This document shows, one piece after another, positions 8,441 to 16,805 of a DNA stretch of 64,000 nt (position 1 is the stretch's first letter; each line of letters starts with the position of its first letter). The notes beneath the pieces are model-generated. The model did no database searches and was not told the origin of the DNA. It saw nothing but the letters and a program-made list of their open reading frames with translations. The DNA lies in assembly GCA_947479085.1 (NCBI GenBank), contig CANJYB010000018.1:1-64000 (forward strand), read 5' to 3'. Made by a program: the position numbers and the translations under genes. Source of the DNA: Bacteroidota bacterium (GTDB taxonomy: Bacteria > Bacteroidota > Bacteroidia > 2-12-FULL-35-15).

Positions 8441-9286
8441 ATGAATACAAAAATAAAAAAGACACTTGCTAAAGAGATAATTTATTTTTTCTCTGTTGTT
8501 ACTTTATTGCTTTTAATTTGGGCAGGAATTGAAATAAGAAATTCCTATTTGAGGAATAAATCGAATAATCTTTCTAAAGAGATTTCTGATTTGAATATTC
8601 ATATTGACTCAATTGAAAAAGCACGTCCATTCGTTGCTCCATTATCAGATATTGAAGGTAGAATAAGAGATTTACCATTAAAGAATTTCAAACCACCAGC
8701 AGATGCGGTAGAGGTAAAAATTACGATACAGCAAACCTTATTTGACTTTAATGCAACGATTAAAGCAAACCCAAACTTAACAGAAAAAGAGTTGTTGTTT
8801 AGATTTCCAGAATTTAATAATGATAAAAGGAAACTTCGCGCTGCCTTTGACTATTCAGCTACATTAAATTCGGGAAAATATAAAAATATTGGGGAGTTTA
8901 ATTATAAGTTTCCAGAGTTTTTTGGTGTTAGCAACGATAGTTTAGAATTGAAAAAATCAGATATGGAAAGATTAGATAGTATTGAAATAAAAATGCTCAA
9001 TAACAATGAAACTGATGCAACTATAAAATTTGTACAAAATGATTTCCTCCAAAAATATGGAATAAAAAAGATACGTATTCAAAACAAAACATTGGAAGAA
9101 CTTCAAAAATCAAAAACAGAACTAAACCAGAATCTTAAGGAAACAGAAACGAAACTGTTTTGTAAAGAAGATACACAAGAGTATGTTTTTTGGCTTGCTA
9201 TTATTTTCTTTAGTTTGCTATATCCTTTTAGATTTATTTACTTTCTACTTAAATGGGCTTTTAAAACAGTTAAACAAAAAGAATAA
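8441..9286 (+). CDS. Membrane-anchored coiled-coil protein of unknown function
   Basis: The family of this 281-residue protein is not recognised. It has a membrane helix near the N-terminus (about 13-29), a long charged extramembrane part with coiled-coil segments (about 35-60 and 205-235), two similar FPEF-containing segments (LLFRFPEFNNDKRKLRAA and YKFPEFFGVSND), and a C-terminal hydrophobic pair (about 247-272). The start follows three tandem copies of an ACCGAACG-type octamer (about 8410-8437), an unusual leader directly before the ATG. It is the first gene of cassette IV, followed 6 nt later by the next gene, so the two proteins probably act together at the inner membrane. Confidence 0.7.
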   Translation: MNTKIKKTLAKEIIYFFSVVTLLLLIWAGIEIRNSYLRNKSNNLSKEISDLNIHIDSIEKARPFVAPLSDIEGRIRDLPLKNFKPPADAVEVKITIQQTLFDFNATIKANPNLTEKELLFRFPEFNNDKRKLRAAFDYSATLNSGKYKNIGEFNYKFPEFFGVSNDSLELKKSDMERLDSIEIKMLNNNETDATIKFVQNDFLQKYGIKKIRIQNKTLEELQKSKTELNQNLKETETKLFCKEDTQEYVFWLAIIFFSLLYPFRFIYFLLKWAFKTVKQKE

Positions 9287-9292
9287 TTAGTT

Positions 9293-9985
9293 ATGACGAA
9301 TATAATTTTACTAAATTGGTTTTCTACCATTATTTCTTTCCTCAAAGATATTAGTGTATTAGTAGCGTCAGGAGTTGGATTATACGGAATCAATTCTTGG
9401 AGGCGACAAATAAAATGGAAAAAGAAACACGATTTAGCCGAAGAAACCCTGATTGCATTTTATAACGCTCAGGAAAGTTTTAATATTATTCGTCACCCAA
9501 TTTCATTTGGCAATGAAGGGAGTTCCAGACTGAAAAATCAAAATGAAACCACAGAAGAGAGTATGTTATTAAATGAAAGAAATATAGTAACCGAACGATA
9601 TGAAACATATAAAGAACCGTTTCTTAAACTAAAAGTATTAAAGCAAAGGTTTAAAACACTTTTCAATAAAGAAAGTTTAGAACCCTTTGATGATTTTAAT
9701 AGTATCCTCAATAAAATTCTACTTAGTAATTCATTGTATTACGACCGTAAAAGGGATAAAAAACTAAATGATTACAATGAGAGCACGCTTGCAACAATTA
9801 ATGGACATATGAGTGAATGTGAAAGTGTTTTCAGAGCTGTTTGGGTTTCATCAACAGAAGACGAAGGAAAGGACGACATAAAGAACAAAATAAATAAATC
9901 CGTTGAACAAATGGAAACCTGTTTGCAAAAGTACTTACAGGAGCAAGACACGCTGTACGAAAAGATAAAACGGCTGATAACATAG
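9293..9985 (+). CDS. Single-pass membrane protein with cytosolic helical domain, unknown function
   Basis: The 230-residue protein has one N-terminal membrane helix (about 6-32) followed by WRRQIKWKKKHDLAEETL and a long helical, charged domain. N-terminal membrane helix plus basic stop-transfer plus a long helical tail is seen in several uncharacterised accessory proteins; no function can be assigned. It ends in RLIT, with the TAG stop formed inside the truncated attC-like core (9972-9984), so the cassette end supplies the stop codon. It is paired with the preceding membrane protein, 6 nt apart. Confidence 0.7.
   Translation: MTNIILLNWFSTIISFLKDISVLVASGVGLYGINSWRRQIKWKKKHDLAEETLIAFYNAQESFNIIRHPISFGNEGSSRLKNQNETTEESMLLNERNIVTERYETYKEPFLKLKVLKQRFKTLFNKESLEPFDDFNSILNKILLSNSLYYDRKRDKKLNDYNESTLATINGHMSECESVFRAVWVSSTEDEGKDDIKNKINKSVEQMETCLQKYLQEQDTLYEKIKRLIT
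9972..9984 (+). repeat. 5' end of a fifth, truncated attC-like repeat
   Basis: GGCTGATAACATA repeats the first bases of copies 2 and 3 and then diverges; the remaining ~130 nt of the palindrome are absent. The 15 nt ending at 9981 (AAAACGGCTGATAAC) are the inverted complement of the start of cassette IV (8392-8406) except at position 11. This marks the cassette end and the decayed edge of the array. Confidence 0.65.
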
Positions 9986-10334
9986 GCCGTATGTTTGTAA
10001 AAAAATAATTCCAGTAAAAAGTTATTTGTATAAATTTAATTACAAATAATTTAAAACATGGAACAAATACAAACACAAAGCTTAGACAAGCTAAACAACC
10101 AAAAAGAAAGACAAAAAGTAAGTTATGAAAATCCCGCTGGCGCAGGCGTGTTTCGCCTGTGACAAATTATTCGGTGGCGTCCCGCCACCTGAAAAAATCC
10201 CTTCAGTTAACTTTCAACAAACACCAATCAAACATACCTATTTAAATAAACTTTCATTATTTACTATCTGGTGGTTTAATAAAAACTTCACCCAAACCTG
10301 TATCTTTTTTGAATTGCTGCGTTATGTATAGTAT
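9986..10334 (+). other. Intergenic junction between cassette array and chromosome, with two-hairpin repeat
   Basis: AT-rich DNA followed by a 34-codon open frame (10058-10162, MEQIQTQSLDKLN...) that runs into a repeat and is probably a remnant. The repeat has two hairpins, CAGGCG/CGCCTG (10143-10159) and GGTGGCG/CGCCACC (10173-10189), separated by about 13 nt. The same two-hairpin layout recurs at 19.83 kb and, inverted, at 19.92 kb. No other gene seen. Confidence 0.5.
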
Positions 10335-11396
10335 ATGAAGATACTTACACCGTTTCTGCTTGCCTGTTTGTTTTGTATTTCGTTTCCCGGTTTATCGCAA
10401 AACCTTGTTCCCGATTCCAGTTTTGAAATAGTGCACCGAATGCCTCAGAAAAGAGATAATGCCTTGGCATGCACCAAAAACTGGCTGGCTCCTGTACTTA
10501 ATTCGGCTTCAGATTATTATCACCGGGGCAGCAGCAGGCATTGCGGTGTGCCGCATAATATTTTTGGCAGGCAACAGCCACATTCGGGAGATGCCTATGC
10601 TGGCATTTGTGTGCGCACCGGGTTTCTGGAATATGTGCAAACCAAACTAACCGATACGCTTACAGCAGGGCAGGATTACCTGGTGGAGTTTTATGTAAGC
10701 CGGGCAGAACGATCTATAGGAAGTGCCAAGGAGTTTGGGGTGAAGTTCAACAAAAAGATGACCTGGGCGCTGGACGAGGGAGGCATACAGGAACAACCGA
10801 ATATTGATTTCCCGAAACCGAAAGGCTATAAAAACAAAAGAAAGTGGACCAAGCTTTCGGCTGTGTATAAGGCGGAAGGGTATGAGGCCACACTTATACT
10901 CGGTTATTTTAATTACGATAAGAAGAAACGTTACAGGGGATTTTGTCATTATTATATTGATGATGTATCAGTGACTCCGATAAAATCGAAAGCGGATACG
11001 TTGGTGAGCACTAAGCCGGAAGAGGTGGTTACCAAGCCTTTTGAACCTGTTACGGGAGAAGCGATTGCACTCAGGAATATTTTTTTTGTTACCAATAAAA
11101 GCGAACTGCTTCCGGAATCGTTTCCGGAATTGAATAAGCTGGTGAGTTACTTAAAGGAAAATGATAATTTCATTGAAATATCCGGGCATACGGACAATAC
11201 CGGTAACAACGACCAAAACAAACTACTTTCCAAAGCCCGTGCAAAGGCAGTAGCTGATTATTTAATTCAAAACGGGATAGTGAAAACCCGGATAAGTTAT
11301 ATAGGGTATGGAAGTTTTAAACCCATAGCCAGCAATGATACTGATGAAGGTAAACAACAAAACCGCAGGGTGGAGTTTACTATTAATAAAAGGTAA
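10335..11396 (+). CDS. OmpA-family outer membrane protein
   Basis: The 353-residue product has a signal peptide (1-21, FPGLSQN), an N-terminal beta-rich domain (about 22-215) resembling galactose-binding/carbohydrate-binding folds (LVPDSSFEIVHR at the start, YIDDVSVTP at the end), a linker, and an OmpA C-terminal peptidoglycan-binding domain (about 240-353; NIFFVTNKSELLPES, ISGHTDNTGN, LSKARAKAVADYL, QQNRRVEF). The residues that contact diaminopimelate in OmpA domains appear kept (Asp in HTDN, Arg in SKARA). It should sit in the periplasm or outer membrane and tether the envelope to the wall. It is a single gene, GC-richer than the cassette genes before it. Confidence 0.85.
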   Translation: MKILTPFLLACLFCISFPGLSQNLVPDSSFEIVHRMPQKRDNALACTKNWLAPVLNSASDYYHRGSSRHCGVPHNIFGRQQPHSGDAYAGICVRTGFLEYVQTKLTDTLTAGQDYLVEFYVSRAERSIGSAKEFGVKFNKKMTWALDEGGIQEQPNIDFPKPKGYKNKRKWTKLSAVYKAEGYEATLILGYFNYDKKKRYRGFCHYYIDDVSVTPIKSKADTLVSTKPEEVVTKPFEPVTGEAIALRNIFFVTNKSELLPESFPELNKLVSYLKENDNFIEISGHTDNTGNNDQNKLLSKARAKAVADYLIQNGIVKTRISYIGYGSFKPIASNDTDEGKQQNRRVEFTINKR

Positions 11397-11480
11397 GCGT
11401 ATTTTCATCTCATAAGAAAAATTCGAAAGCGTACTTAAAATTCATTCGAAGTGATAAGCAACCCACTTGCGCCCGACTCG

Positions 11481-11631
11481 CGCGAAGTATCCTTTTTTAT
11501 CTAGCTCAAAGGTTTGAAGAGGTGAAAACCTCCAAATGCGGAAAGGACCGCATTCGGAGTGGCAAGGTGGATAAAAAAGATACCGCGTGAAGGCGGGAAG
11601 ATAGGTAAATCAAAGTTGCAAACTTTCCGCC
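11481..11631 (+). other. Structured element with four stems upstream of the S9 peptidase gene
   Basis: An outer stem pairs 11481-11501 (CGCG..GTATCC then T6) with 11569-11587 (GGATA6GATACCGCG). Inside it are GAGGT-GAAA-ACCTC (11519-11532, a GNRA tetraloop) and AATGCGG/CCGCATT (11535-11554). A further stem GGCGGGAAG/CTTTCCGCC follows (11592-11631). It lies 100 nt before the next gene. It could be a leader RNA, a small RNA or a palindromic repeat; nothing in the sequence decides which, and no second copy was seen. Confidence 0.45.
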
Positions 11632-11729
11632 CTGATAATAATACCTACCTGCAAATCCACAACAATGAACCTAAACGCATTGTGCATTTTATTATATTTG
11701 CCACTTATTAATAACGTAAAAAATAAAAG

Positions 11730-13643
11730 ATGAAAAGAATAAAACTTGCCGCTGGAATACTGTGTTTAGGCTTAACAGCAGGCGCCCAGAAAGTAATGAC
11801 TCCCGAAATGCTGTTGCAGTTGGGTAAGGTGAACGCAATGGGGTTAACCAAGGATGGAAATGCTGTGGTGTATTCGGTTAAAACCTATAGTGTGGCCGAA
11901 AATAAAAGTACTACCAAGTCGTACGTGATGATGCTGGCTGATGGCAGGATGCGGGAAGGACAGAACGTGGAGAGCATGCTGGTCAATACTAAAATTTCGC
12001 CTGACGGGAAATACAGCATCAGCAGTAATGAGGTGAAGATGGAAAATGTATATGGAAAGGATTTTTATCCCGACCTTAAAAATTCGGATGTAATGATATA
12101 CGATAACCTGGCTTATCGTCATTGGGATACATGGGAAGATGGTTCTTTCGGGCATGTGTTCCTGAATACTTTGAAAGATGGAAAAGTGGTGGATAGCCTG
12201 GATATTATGGCAAAAGAATGGTTCGACTGTCCGCAGAAACCATTTGGAGGAGATGAAGATTACATTTGGAAACCGGATGGAAAGGAGATTTTATATGTGA
12301 CTAAAAAGAAAGCAGGAAAGGAATATGCCTTGAGTACCAATACGGATATTTATTCGTACAACATTGAAACCAAAACCACTAAAAACCTTACCGAAGGAAT
12401 GATGGGCTATGATATGCATCCTGCTTATTCTTCTCTTGGAGTACTGGCGTTTACAAGTATGAAAACAGATGGTAACGAGTCGGACAAGAATGATATTATA
12501 GTGGATAACGGAACAAACAAAATTAACCTGACCCGTGCCTGGGACGGAACAGTGGATGATTTTGTATGGAGCAATGACGGGATTAAGATTTATTTTACTG
12601 CACCTGTTGATGGAACGATACAGTTGTTTGAAGTGGATTATCCTGCAATGACAAAGAAAATGCCACAGGTAAAACAAATTACCAAAGGAGATTTTGACGT
12701 GCATGGAATAGTTGGCCAATCGGGTAACACCATGATAGTGGGCCGTACGGATATGAACCATGCCAATGAAATTTATTCAGTGGATTTAACAACGGGTGCT
12801 TTTAAACAGTTAACGCATGTAAATGATGATGTGTACAAAGGCATCAGCATGGGTAAAGTGGAAAGCAAAATGGTGACCACTACGGATGGTTTGCAAATGT
12901 TGGTTTGGGTTATTTATCCTCCTAACTTTGATGCAACTAAAAAATATCCCACCTTGCTGTATTGTCAGGGCGGACCGCAATCAGCGTTGACTCAGTTTTA
13001 TTCTTTCCGTTGGAACTTCCAGTTGATGGCAGCAAATGGATACATCATAGTAGCACCTAACCGCAGAGGTATGCCAGGAAATGGTGTCAAATGGAATGCA
13101 GACATAAGTAAAGATTATGGCGGACAAAATATGAAAGATTATTTATCAGCCATCGATGCTGTTTCTAAGGAAGCTTATGTTGACAAGGCCAGATTGGGTT
13201 GTGTGGGAGCTTCGTTCGGAGGGTATTCAGTTTATTTCCTTGCAGGTATGCACGAAAAACGTTTCAAATCATTCATTGCTCACGATGGTATTTTCGATTG
13301 GAGAACCATGTATGGAACCACTGAAGAGATGTGGTTTGTGAATAACGACATTGGAGGTGCATATTGGGAAAAAGAAAATGCAGCTGCACAAAAATCGTAT
13401 TCTGATTTTAACCCGGTTAACTTTGTAAAAAAATGGGATACTCCAATAATGATTATTCAGGGAGGTAAAGATTACCGTGTGCCAATTGAACAGGGATTGA
13501 GTGCTTTTCAGGCTGCACAGTTGCAAGGTATAAAAAGCAAGTTGCTATACTTCCCTAACGAAAACCACTGGATACTGAAAGAGCAGGATGCACTGGTATG
13601 GCAAAGGGAATTTTATAAATGGTTGAAGGAAACAATGAACTAA
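11730..13643 (+). CDS. S9-family (prolyl oligopeptidase / DPP-like) serine peptidase
   Basis: The 637-residue product has a signal peptide (1-19, LGLTAGAQK), a beta-propeller with WD40/PD40-type blades (about 30-380; SPDGKYSIS, DYIWKPDGKEILY, FVWSNDGIKIYF) and an alpha/beta-hydrolase catalytic domain (about 385-637). The triad reads Ser495 (GASFGGY), Asp581 (GGKDYRV) and His613 (ENHWI), in the family order. Such enzymes cleave short peptides, often after proline or acyl-residues, in the periplasm or at the surface. A TATATTTG element (11693-11700) fits the -7 box of Bacteroidota promoters, 29 nt before the start; no good -33 box was found. Confidence 0.9.
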   Translation: MKRIKLAAGILCLGLTAGAQKVMTPEMLLQLGKVNAMGLTKDGNAVVYSVKTYSVAENKSTTKSYVMMLADGRMREGQNVESMLVNTKISPDGKYSISSNEVKMENVYGKDFYPDLKNSDVMIYDNLAYRHWDTWEDGSFGHVFLNTLKDGKVVDSLDIMAKEWFDCPQKPFGGDEDYIWKPDGKEILYVTKKKAGKEYALSTNTDIYSYNIETKTTKNLTEGMMGYDMHPAYSSLGVLAFTSMKTDGNESDKNDIIVDNGTNKINLTRAWDGTVDDFVWSNDGIKIYFTAPVDGTIQLFEVDYPAMTKKMPQVKQITKGDFDVHGIVGQSGNTMIVGRTDMNHANEIYSVDLTTGAFKQLTHVNDDVYKGISMGKVESKMVTTTDGLQMLVWVIYPPNFDATKKYPTLLYCQGGPQSALTQFYSFRWNFQLMAANGYIIVAPNRRGMPGNGVKWNADISKDYGGQNMKDYLSAIDAVSKEAYVDKARLGCVGASFGGYSVYFLAGMHEKRFKSFIAHDGIFDWRTMYGTTEEMWFVNNDIGGAYWEKENAAAQKSYSDFNPVNFVKKWDTPIMIIQGGKDYRVPIEQGLSAFQAAQLQGIKSKLLYFPNENHWILKEQDALVWQREFYKWLKETMN

Positions 13644-13660
13644 TGTGACTTAAGATTTTG

Positions 13661-13733
13661 TCTCGCAAAGGCGCTAAGAACGAAAAGAAAAGGATTAATC
13701 ATTAGCCTTTGCGAACCTTGCGTCTCTGCGAGA
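13661..13733. repeat. Dispersed inverted repeat of the TCTCGCAAAGGCGC type
   Basis: TCTCGCAAAGGCGC (13661-13674) pairs with GCGTCTCTGCGAGA (13720-13733), 12 of 14 positions. It lies in the gap after the S9 peptidase gene. Such sequences are scattered through Bacteroidota genomes; a related type overlaps the 5' end of the VWA gene near 59.55 kb. Confidence 0.4.
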
Positions 13734-13763
13734 AATATTAAATAAGTATTACGAATATAACAA

Positions 13764-14459
13764 ATGACAAAAATAAAAATACAACCTTCAAGCTTAGAGT
13801 TTTTGAAACTTGTTAAGAAAAATAACAATCGCGATTGGTTCAATGCACATAAAGAACAGTATCTGAAAGAGCATGGAGAAATAGTTCTGTTTGCTGATGC
13901 ATTATTGGCTGAGATGAACAAACACGATAAAATAGAAACCGCTTCAGGAAAAAAGAGTCTGCACCGTATTTATCGCGATACCCGTTTTGGAAATGATAAA
14001 ACTCCTTATAAAAATAACTGGAGCGGAAGTTTTGCAAGAGCAGAAAAGAGCAGGAGAGGAGGTTATTACTTTCATATTGAACCGGGTAACAAAAGCATCA
14101 TTGCAGGTGGTTTTTGGGCACCTGATCCTAAAGATTTAAAACGGGTGCGTGATGAAATAGCTTATGATGCAACACCATTAAGAAAAATATTGAAAAGTAA
14201 ATCATTTGTAAATACCTTTGGCAAACTGGATGGAGAGCAGGTAAAAACTACTCCCAAAGGATACGATGCTGACAGTCCCGGAATTGATTTGCTTCGGTTC
14301 AAACAGTATCTTTTATACAAAGAGTTTACCGATAAAGAAGTGCTTAGAGATAACTTCCTGAAACAAGCCAATGATACTTTTAAAGCCATGCGTCCTTTCT
14401 TTGATTACATGTCGGATGTATTGACGACCGATATGAATGGAATTTCATTGATAAAATAA
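13764..14459 (+). CDS. DUF2461 family protein
   Basis: The 231-residue soluble protein has the DUF2461 signature: an N-terminal LEFLKLVKKNNNRDWFNAHK, then RIYRDTRFGNDKTPYKNNW and GGYYFHIEPG in the middle. The function of the family is unknown. No signal peptide. It is followed 8 nt later by msrA in the same direction, suggesting one transcript, although no functional link is known. Confidence 0.85.
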   Translation: MTKIKIQPSSLEFLKLVKKNNNRDWFNAHKEQYLKEHGEIVLFADALLAEMNKHDKIETASGKKSLHRIYRDTRFGNDKTPYKNNWSGSFARAEKSRRGGYYFHIEPGNKSIIAGGFWAPDPKDLKRVRDEIAYDATPLRKILKSKSFVNTFGKLDGEQVKTTPKGYDADSPGIDLLRFKQYLLYKEFTDKEVLRDNFLKQANDTFKAMRPFFDYMSDVLTTDMNGISLIK

Positions 14460-14467
14460 ATTGAAAA

Positions 14468-15121
14468 ATGAAAAAGTTACTGTTTCTATTTGCTCTTGTC
14501 GCATCCGGTTTTTCATTACCTTCATGTGCGCAGGAACAAAAGAAAAATGCAGAGAATGAACAGGAAGAACAATCAACAAATTCAATAAGTACTATGGATA
14601 CAGCAACGTTTGGAGCAGGATGCTTTTGGTGTGTAGAAGCACAATTTCAATTATTAAAAGGAGTCATTTCTGTCGAATCAGGTTTTTCGGGAGGGTTTGT
14701 TAAAAATCCTGCTTACCGTGAAGTATGCAATGGTACCACCGGCCATGCAGAAGTGTGTAACATTGTTTACGACCCCCAAATCATTTCCTATGACGAAATG
14801 CTTGCTGCTTTCTGGAAAACGCATGACCCTACTCAACTCAACAGGCAAGGGAATGATGTAGGCACGCAATATCGTTCGGTTATTTATTATCATACTGATG
14901 AGCAAAAACAACTGGCAGAAAAATATAAAAAAGAACTGAACGATTCAGGGGCATGGCCAAGACCTATTGTTACAGAGATAAGTCCTTTCACCGTGTTTTA
15001 TAAAGCAGACGATTATCATCAGGATTATTTTAAACTGAATGGCGACCAACCTTACTGTAATTATGTTATTCAACCTAAAGTGGAAGAGTTCAGAAGAGTA
15101 TTCGGAAGTAAATTGAAATAA
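14468..15121 (+). CDS. msrA: Peptide methionine (S)-S-oxide reductase MsrA, lipoprotein form
   Basis: The 217-residue protein carries GAGCFWCVEAQF with the catalytic Cys52 and neighbouring Cys55, and the later HTDEQKQLAEKYK and YYHQDY-like (DDYHQDYFKLN) motifs of MsrA. It repairs oxidised methionine in proteins using thioredoxin-type reductants. The N-terminus (LFALVASGFSLPSC) is a signal peptide with a lipobox, so the enzyme would be anchored on the periplasmic side, where it protects envelope proteins. It is longer than the cytosolic enzyme only by this leader and a Glu/Gln-rich linker. It is 8 nt behind the DUF2461 gene. Confidence 0.93.
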   Translation: MKKLLFLFALVASGFSLPSCAQEQKKNAENEQEEQSTNSISTMDTATFGAGCFWCVEAQFQLLKGVISVESGFSGGFVKNPAYREVCNGTTGHAEVCNIVYDPQIISYDEMLAAFWKTHDPTQLNRQGNDVGTQYRSVIYYHTDEQKQLAEKYKKELNDSGAWPRPIVTEISPFTVFYKADDYHQDYFKLNGDQPYCNYVIQPKVEEFRRVFGSKLK

Positions 15122-15214
15122 GCCGTTTACCAATATTTGATTAGTTTTGCTTCCACAGGTAAGATTATACTTTCATGAAGAAAATACAATTTGGTGCGCA
15201 TCGGTTATTAATAA

Positions 15215-16435
15215 ATGAACGCTAAGAAAATTATAGTTATAGGTGGTGGGGCTGCAGGCTTTTTTGCTGCTATTAATGCTGCAGAAAATAATCCGAAAGC
15301 AACAGTGTCTCTTCTTGAAAAAACAAATAAATTACTTTCTAAAGTCAGGGTCTCTGGTGGAGGAAGATGCAATGTTACCCATGCTTGTTTTGATAATAAA
15401 TTGCTTGTAAAGCATTATCCACGGGGAGAGAGAGAATTGTTAAATGTGTTCAGCAGATTTAGTACTGAAGACACAATCAATTGGTTTCAGCAACGGGGAG
15501 TGACGTTAAAAACAGAGCCTGATGGAAGGATGTTCCCTGATACCAATACATCCGAAACGATTGTGAATTGCCTGTTGCAGGCTGCAGAAAGATTAGGAGT
15601 AATAATTAAACAAGGAGCTGATATTGAGGAAATCATTAAAGACGAAAACAATTCTTTTGTTTTAATTGCAGGAAATGGCGGTAATTTTTATTGTGATAAA
15701 TTAATTATTGCTTCAGGAGGTAACTCCAGAGAAACTGCCTACAACTGGTTGCATAAACTTGGACATACTATTATTAAACCCGTTCCATCTCTTTTTACTT
15801 TTAATATTCCCAATCATCCCATTACTCAATTGATGGGAGTTTCGGTGCCCAACGCAAGGGTAAGAATACAGAACACCAAACTGGAAACAGAAGGTCCATT
15901 GCTAATAACACATTGGGGAATGAGTGGCCCTGCTGTGCTAAAAGCTTCTGCCTGGGGCGCACGAACGTTAAGTGATTTGCATTATGATTTTACAGCACAG
16001 ATAAACTGGTTGCCAAAACATACGGAAGAAAAGTTAAGAATAGTATTTAAAGATTATCGCGAGGAATATGCACCGCGGACCATTATAAATAATTCACCTG
16101 TGGAATTACCCAAACGTTTGTGGGAACACCTGGTAACCATGGCTGGTATTCCTGCTGACATGCGCTGGGCCGATTTACCAAAGAAGAATTCAAATGTACT
16201 CATCAATAGTCTGATAAACGATGAATACAAGGTAAAAGGTAAAACCACTTTTAAAGAGGAGTTTGTTACCTGCGGAGGCATTAGCCTGAAAGAAATTGAC
16301 CTTACTACCATGCAAAGTAAACTGGTTCCCAATCTTTTTTTTGCAGGAGAGATTATTGATGTGGACGGTATCACAGGCGGATTTAATTTCCAGAATGCAT
16401 GGAGCACTGCCTGGTTGGCGGCAACTAATGTATAA
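15215..16435 (+). CDS. HI0933/YhiN-type FAD-dependent oxidoreductase
   Basis: The 406-residue protein begins with a dinucleotide-binding motif (IIVIGGGAAGFFAA, 5-18), followed by KVRVSGGGRCNVTH, which is diagnostic of the HI0933 flavoprotein family, and ends with the second FAD segment (LFFAGEIIDVDGITGGFNFQNAW). It is near the usual ~400 residues for the family. The substrate is unknown. It stands alone, with a 93-nt gap behind msrA and a bidirectional terminator after it. Confidence 0.88.
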   Translation: MNAKKIIVIGGGAAGFFAAINAAENNPKATVSLLEKTNKLLSKVRVSGGGRCNVTHACFDNKLLVKHYPRGERELLNVFSRFSTEDTINWFQQRGVTLKTEPDGRMFPDTNTSETIVNCLLQAAERLGVIIKQGADIEEIIKDENNSFVLIAGNGGNFYCDKLIIASGGNSRETAYNWLHKLGHTIIKPVPSLFTFNIPNHPITQLMGVSVPNARVRIQNTKLETEGPLLITHWGMSGPAVLKASAWGARTLSDLHYDFTAQINWLPKHTEEKLRIVFKDYREEYAPRTIINNSPVELPKRLWEHLVTMAGIPADMRWADLPKKNSNVLINSLINDEYKVKGKTTFKEEFVTCGGISLKEIDLTTMQSKLVPNLFFAGEIIDVDGITGGFNFQNAWSTAWLAATNV

Positions 16436-16473
16436 TATAATGATAAGGAATTAAAAGGTGATTTTCCCATACT

Positions 16474-16508
16474 AAAAAGGCCTGACGTAATACATCAGGC
16501 CTTTTTTT
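16474..16508. terminator. Bidirectional rho-independent terminator
   Basis: GGCCTGA (16479-16485) pairs with TCAGGCC (16495-16501), with an A run before and a T run after. It lies between the convergent flavoprotein gene and the Lys-rich small gene and can serve both. Confidence 0.85.
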
Positions 16509-16520
16509 ATTTTTAATTAT

Positions 16521-16805
16521 TTACCGGTTATTCCACCATTGTGTTATCGAAGCAAATATTCCATGTGCTTTTGCTTTGCTTTTATCTGCCTTTTCAGTAT
16601 TTCCAGCTTCATAATGTTTAGCCGTTTCCAAGTGATGCTTAGCTGCAGTAGTATGAATTTGTGCAGCTTTTTTATGGTGAACTGCTCTTTTTTTTGTTTC
16701 AGCAGTTATACCTTTTGATTTATCTGCTTTTGTTTTTGTGGTTTTCACAGCCTTTGCAGGTATGGCTTTTGAAGCTTTTTTTGCAGTTTTCTTTTTGGTT
16801 TCCAT
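16521..16805 (-). CDS. Small Lys/Ala-rich basic protein
   Basis: The start METKKKTAKK at 16805 is chosen over an upstream in-frame ATG because the upstream part reads poorly. The 94 residues are very basic: a histone-H1-like N-terminal half (KKTAKKASKAIPAKAVKTTKTK) and a His-rich helical half (HHKKAAQIHTTAAKHHLETAKHYEAG). Similar short proteins occur in Bacteroidota and may bind nucleic acid or respond to stress, but no function is established. It stands as a single gene between a terminator and the STAS-like gene. Confidence 0.6.
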   Translation of the reverse strand: METKKKTAKKASKAIPAKAVKTTKTKADKSKGITAETKKRAVHHKKAAQIHTTAAKHHLETAKHYEAGNTEKADKSKAKAHGIFASITQWWNNR

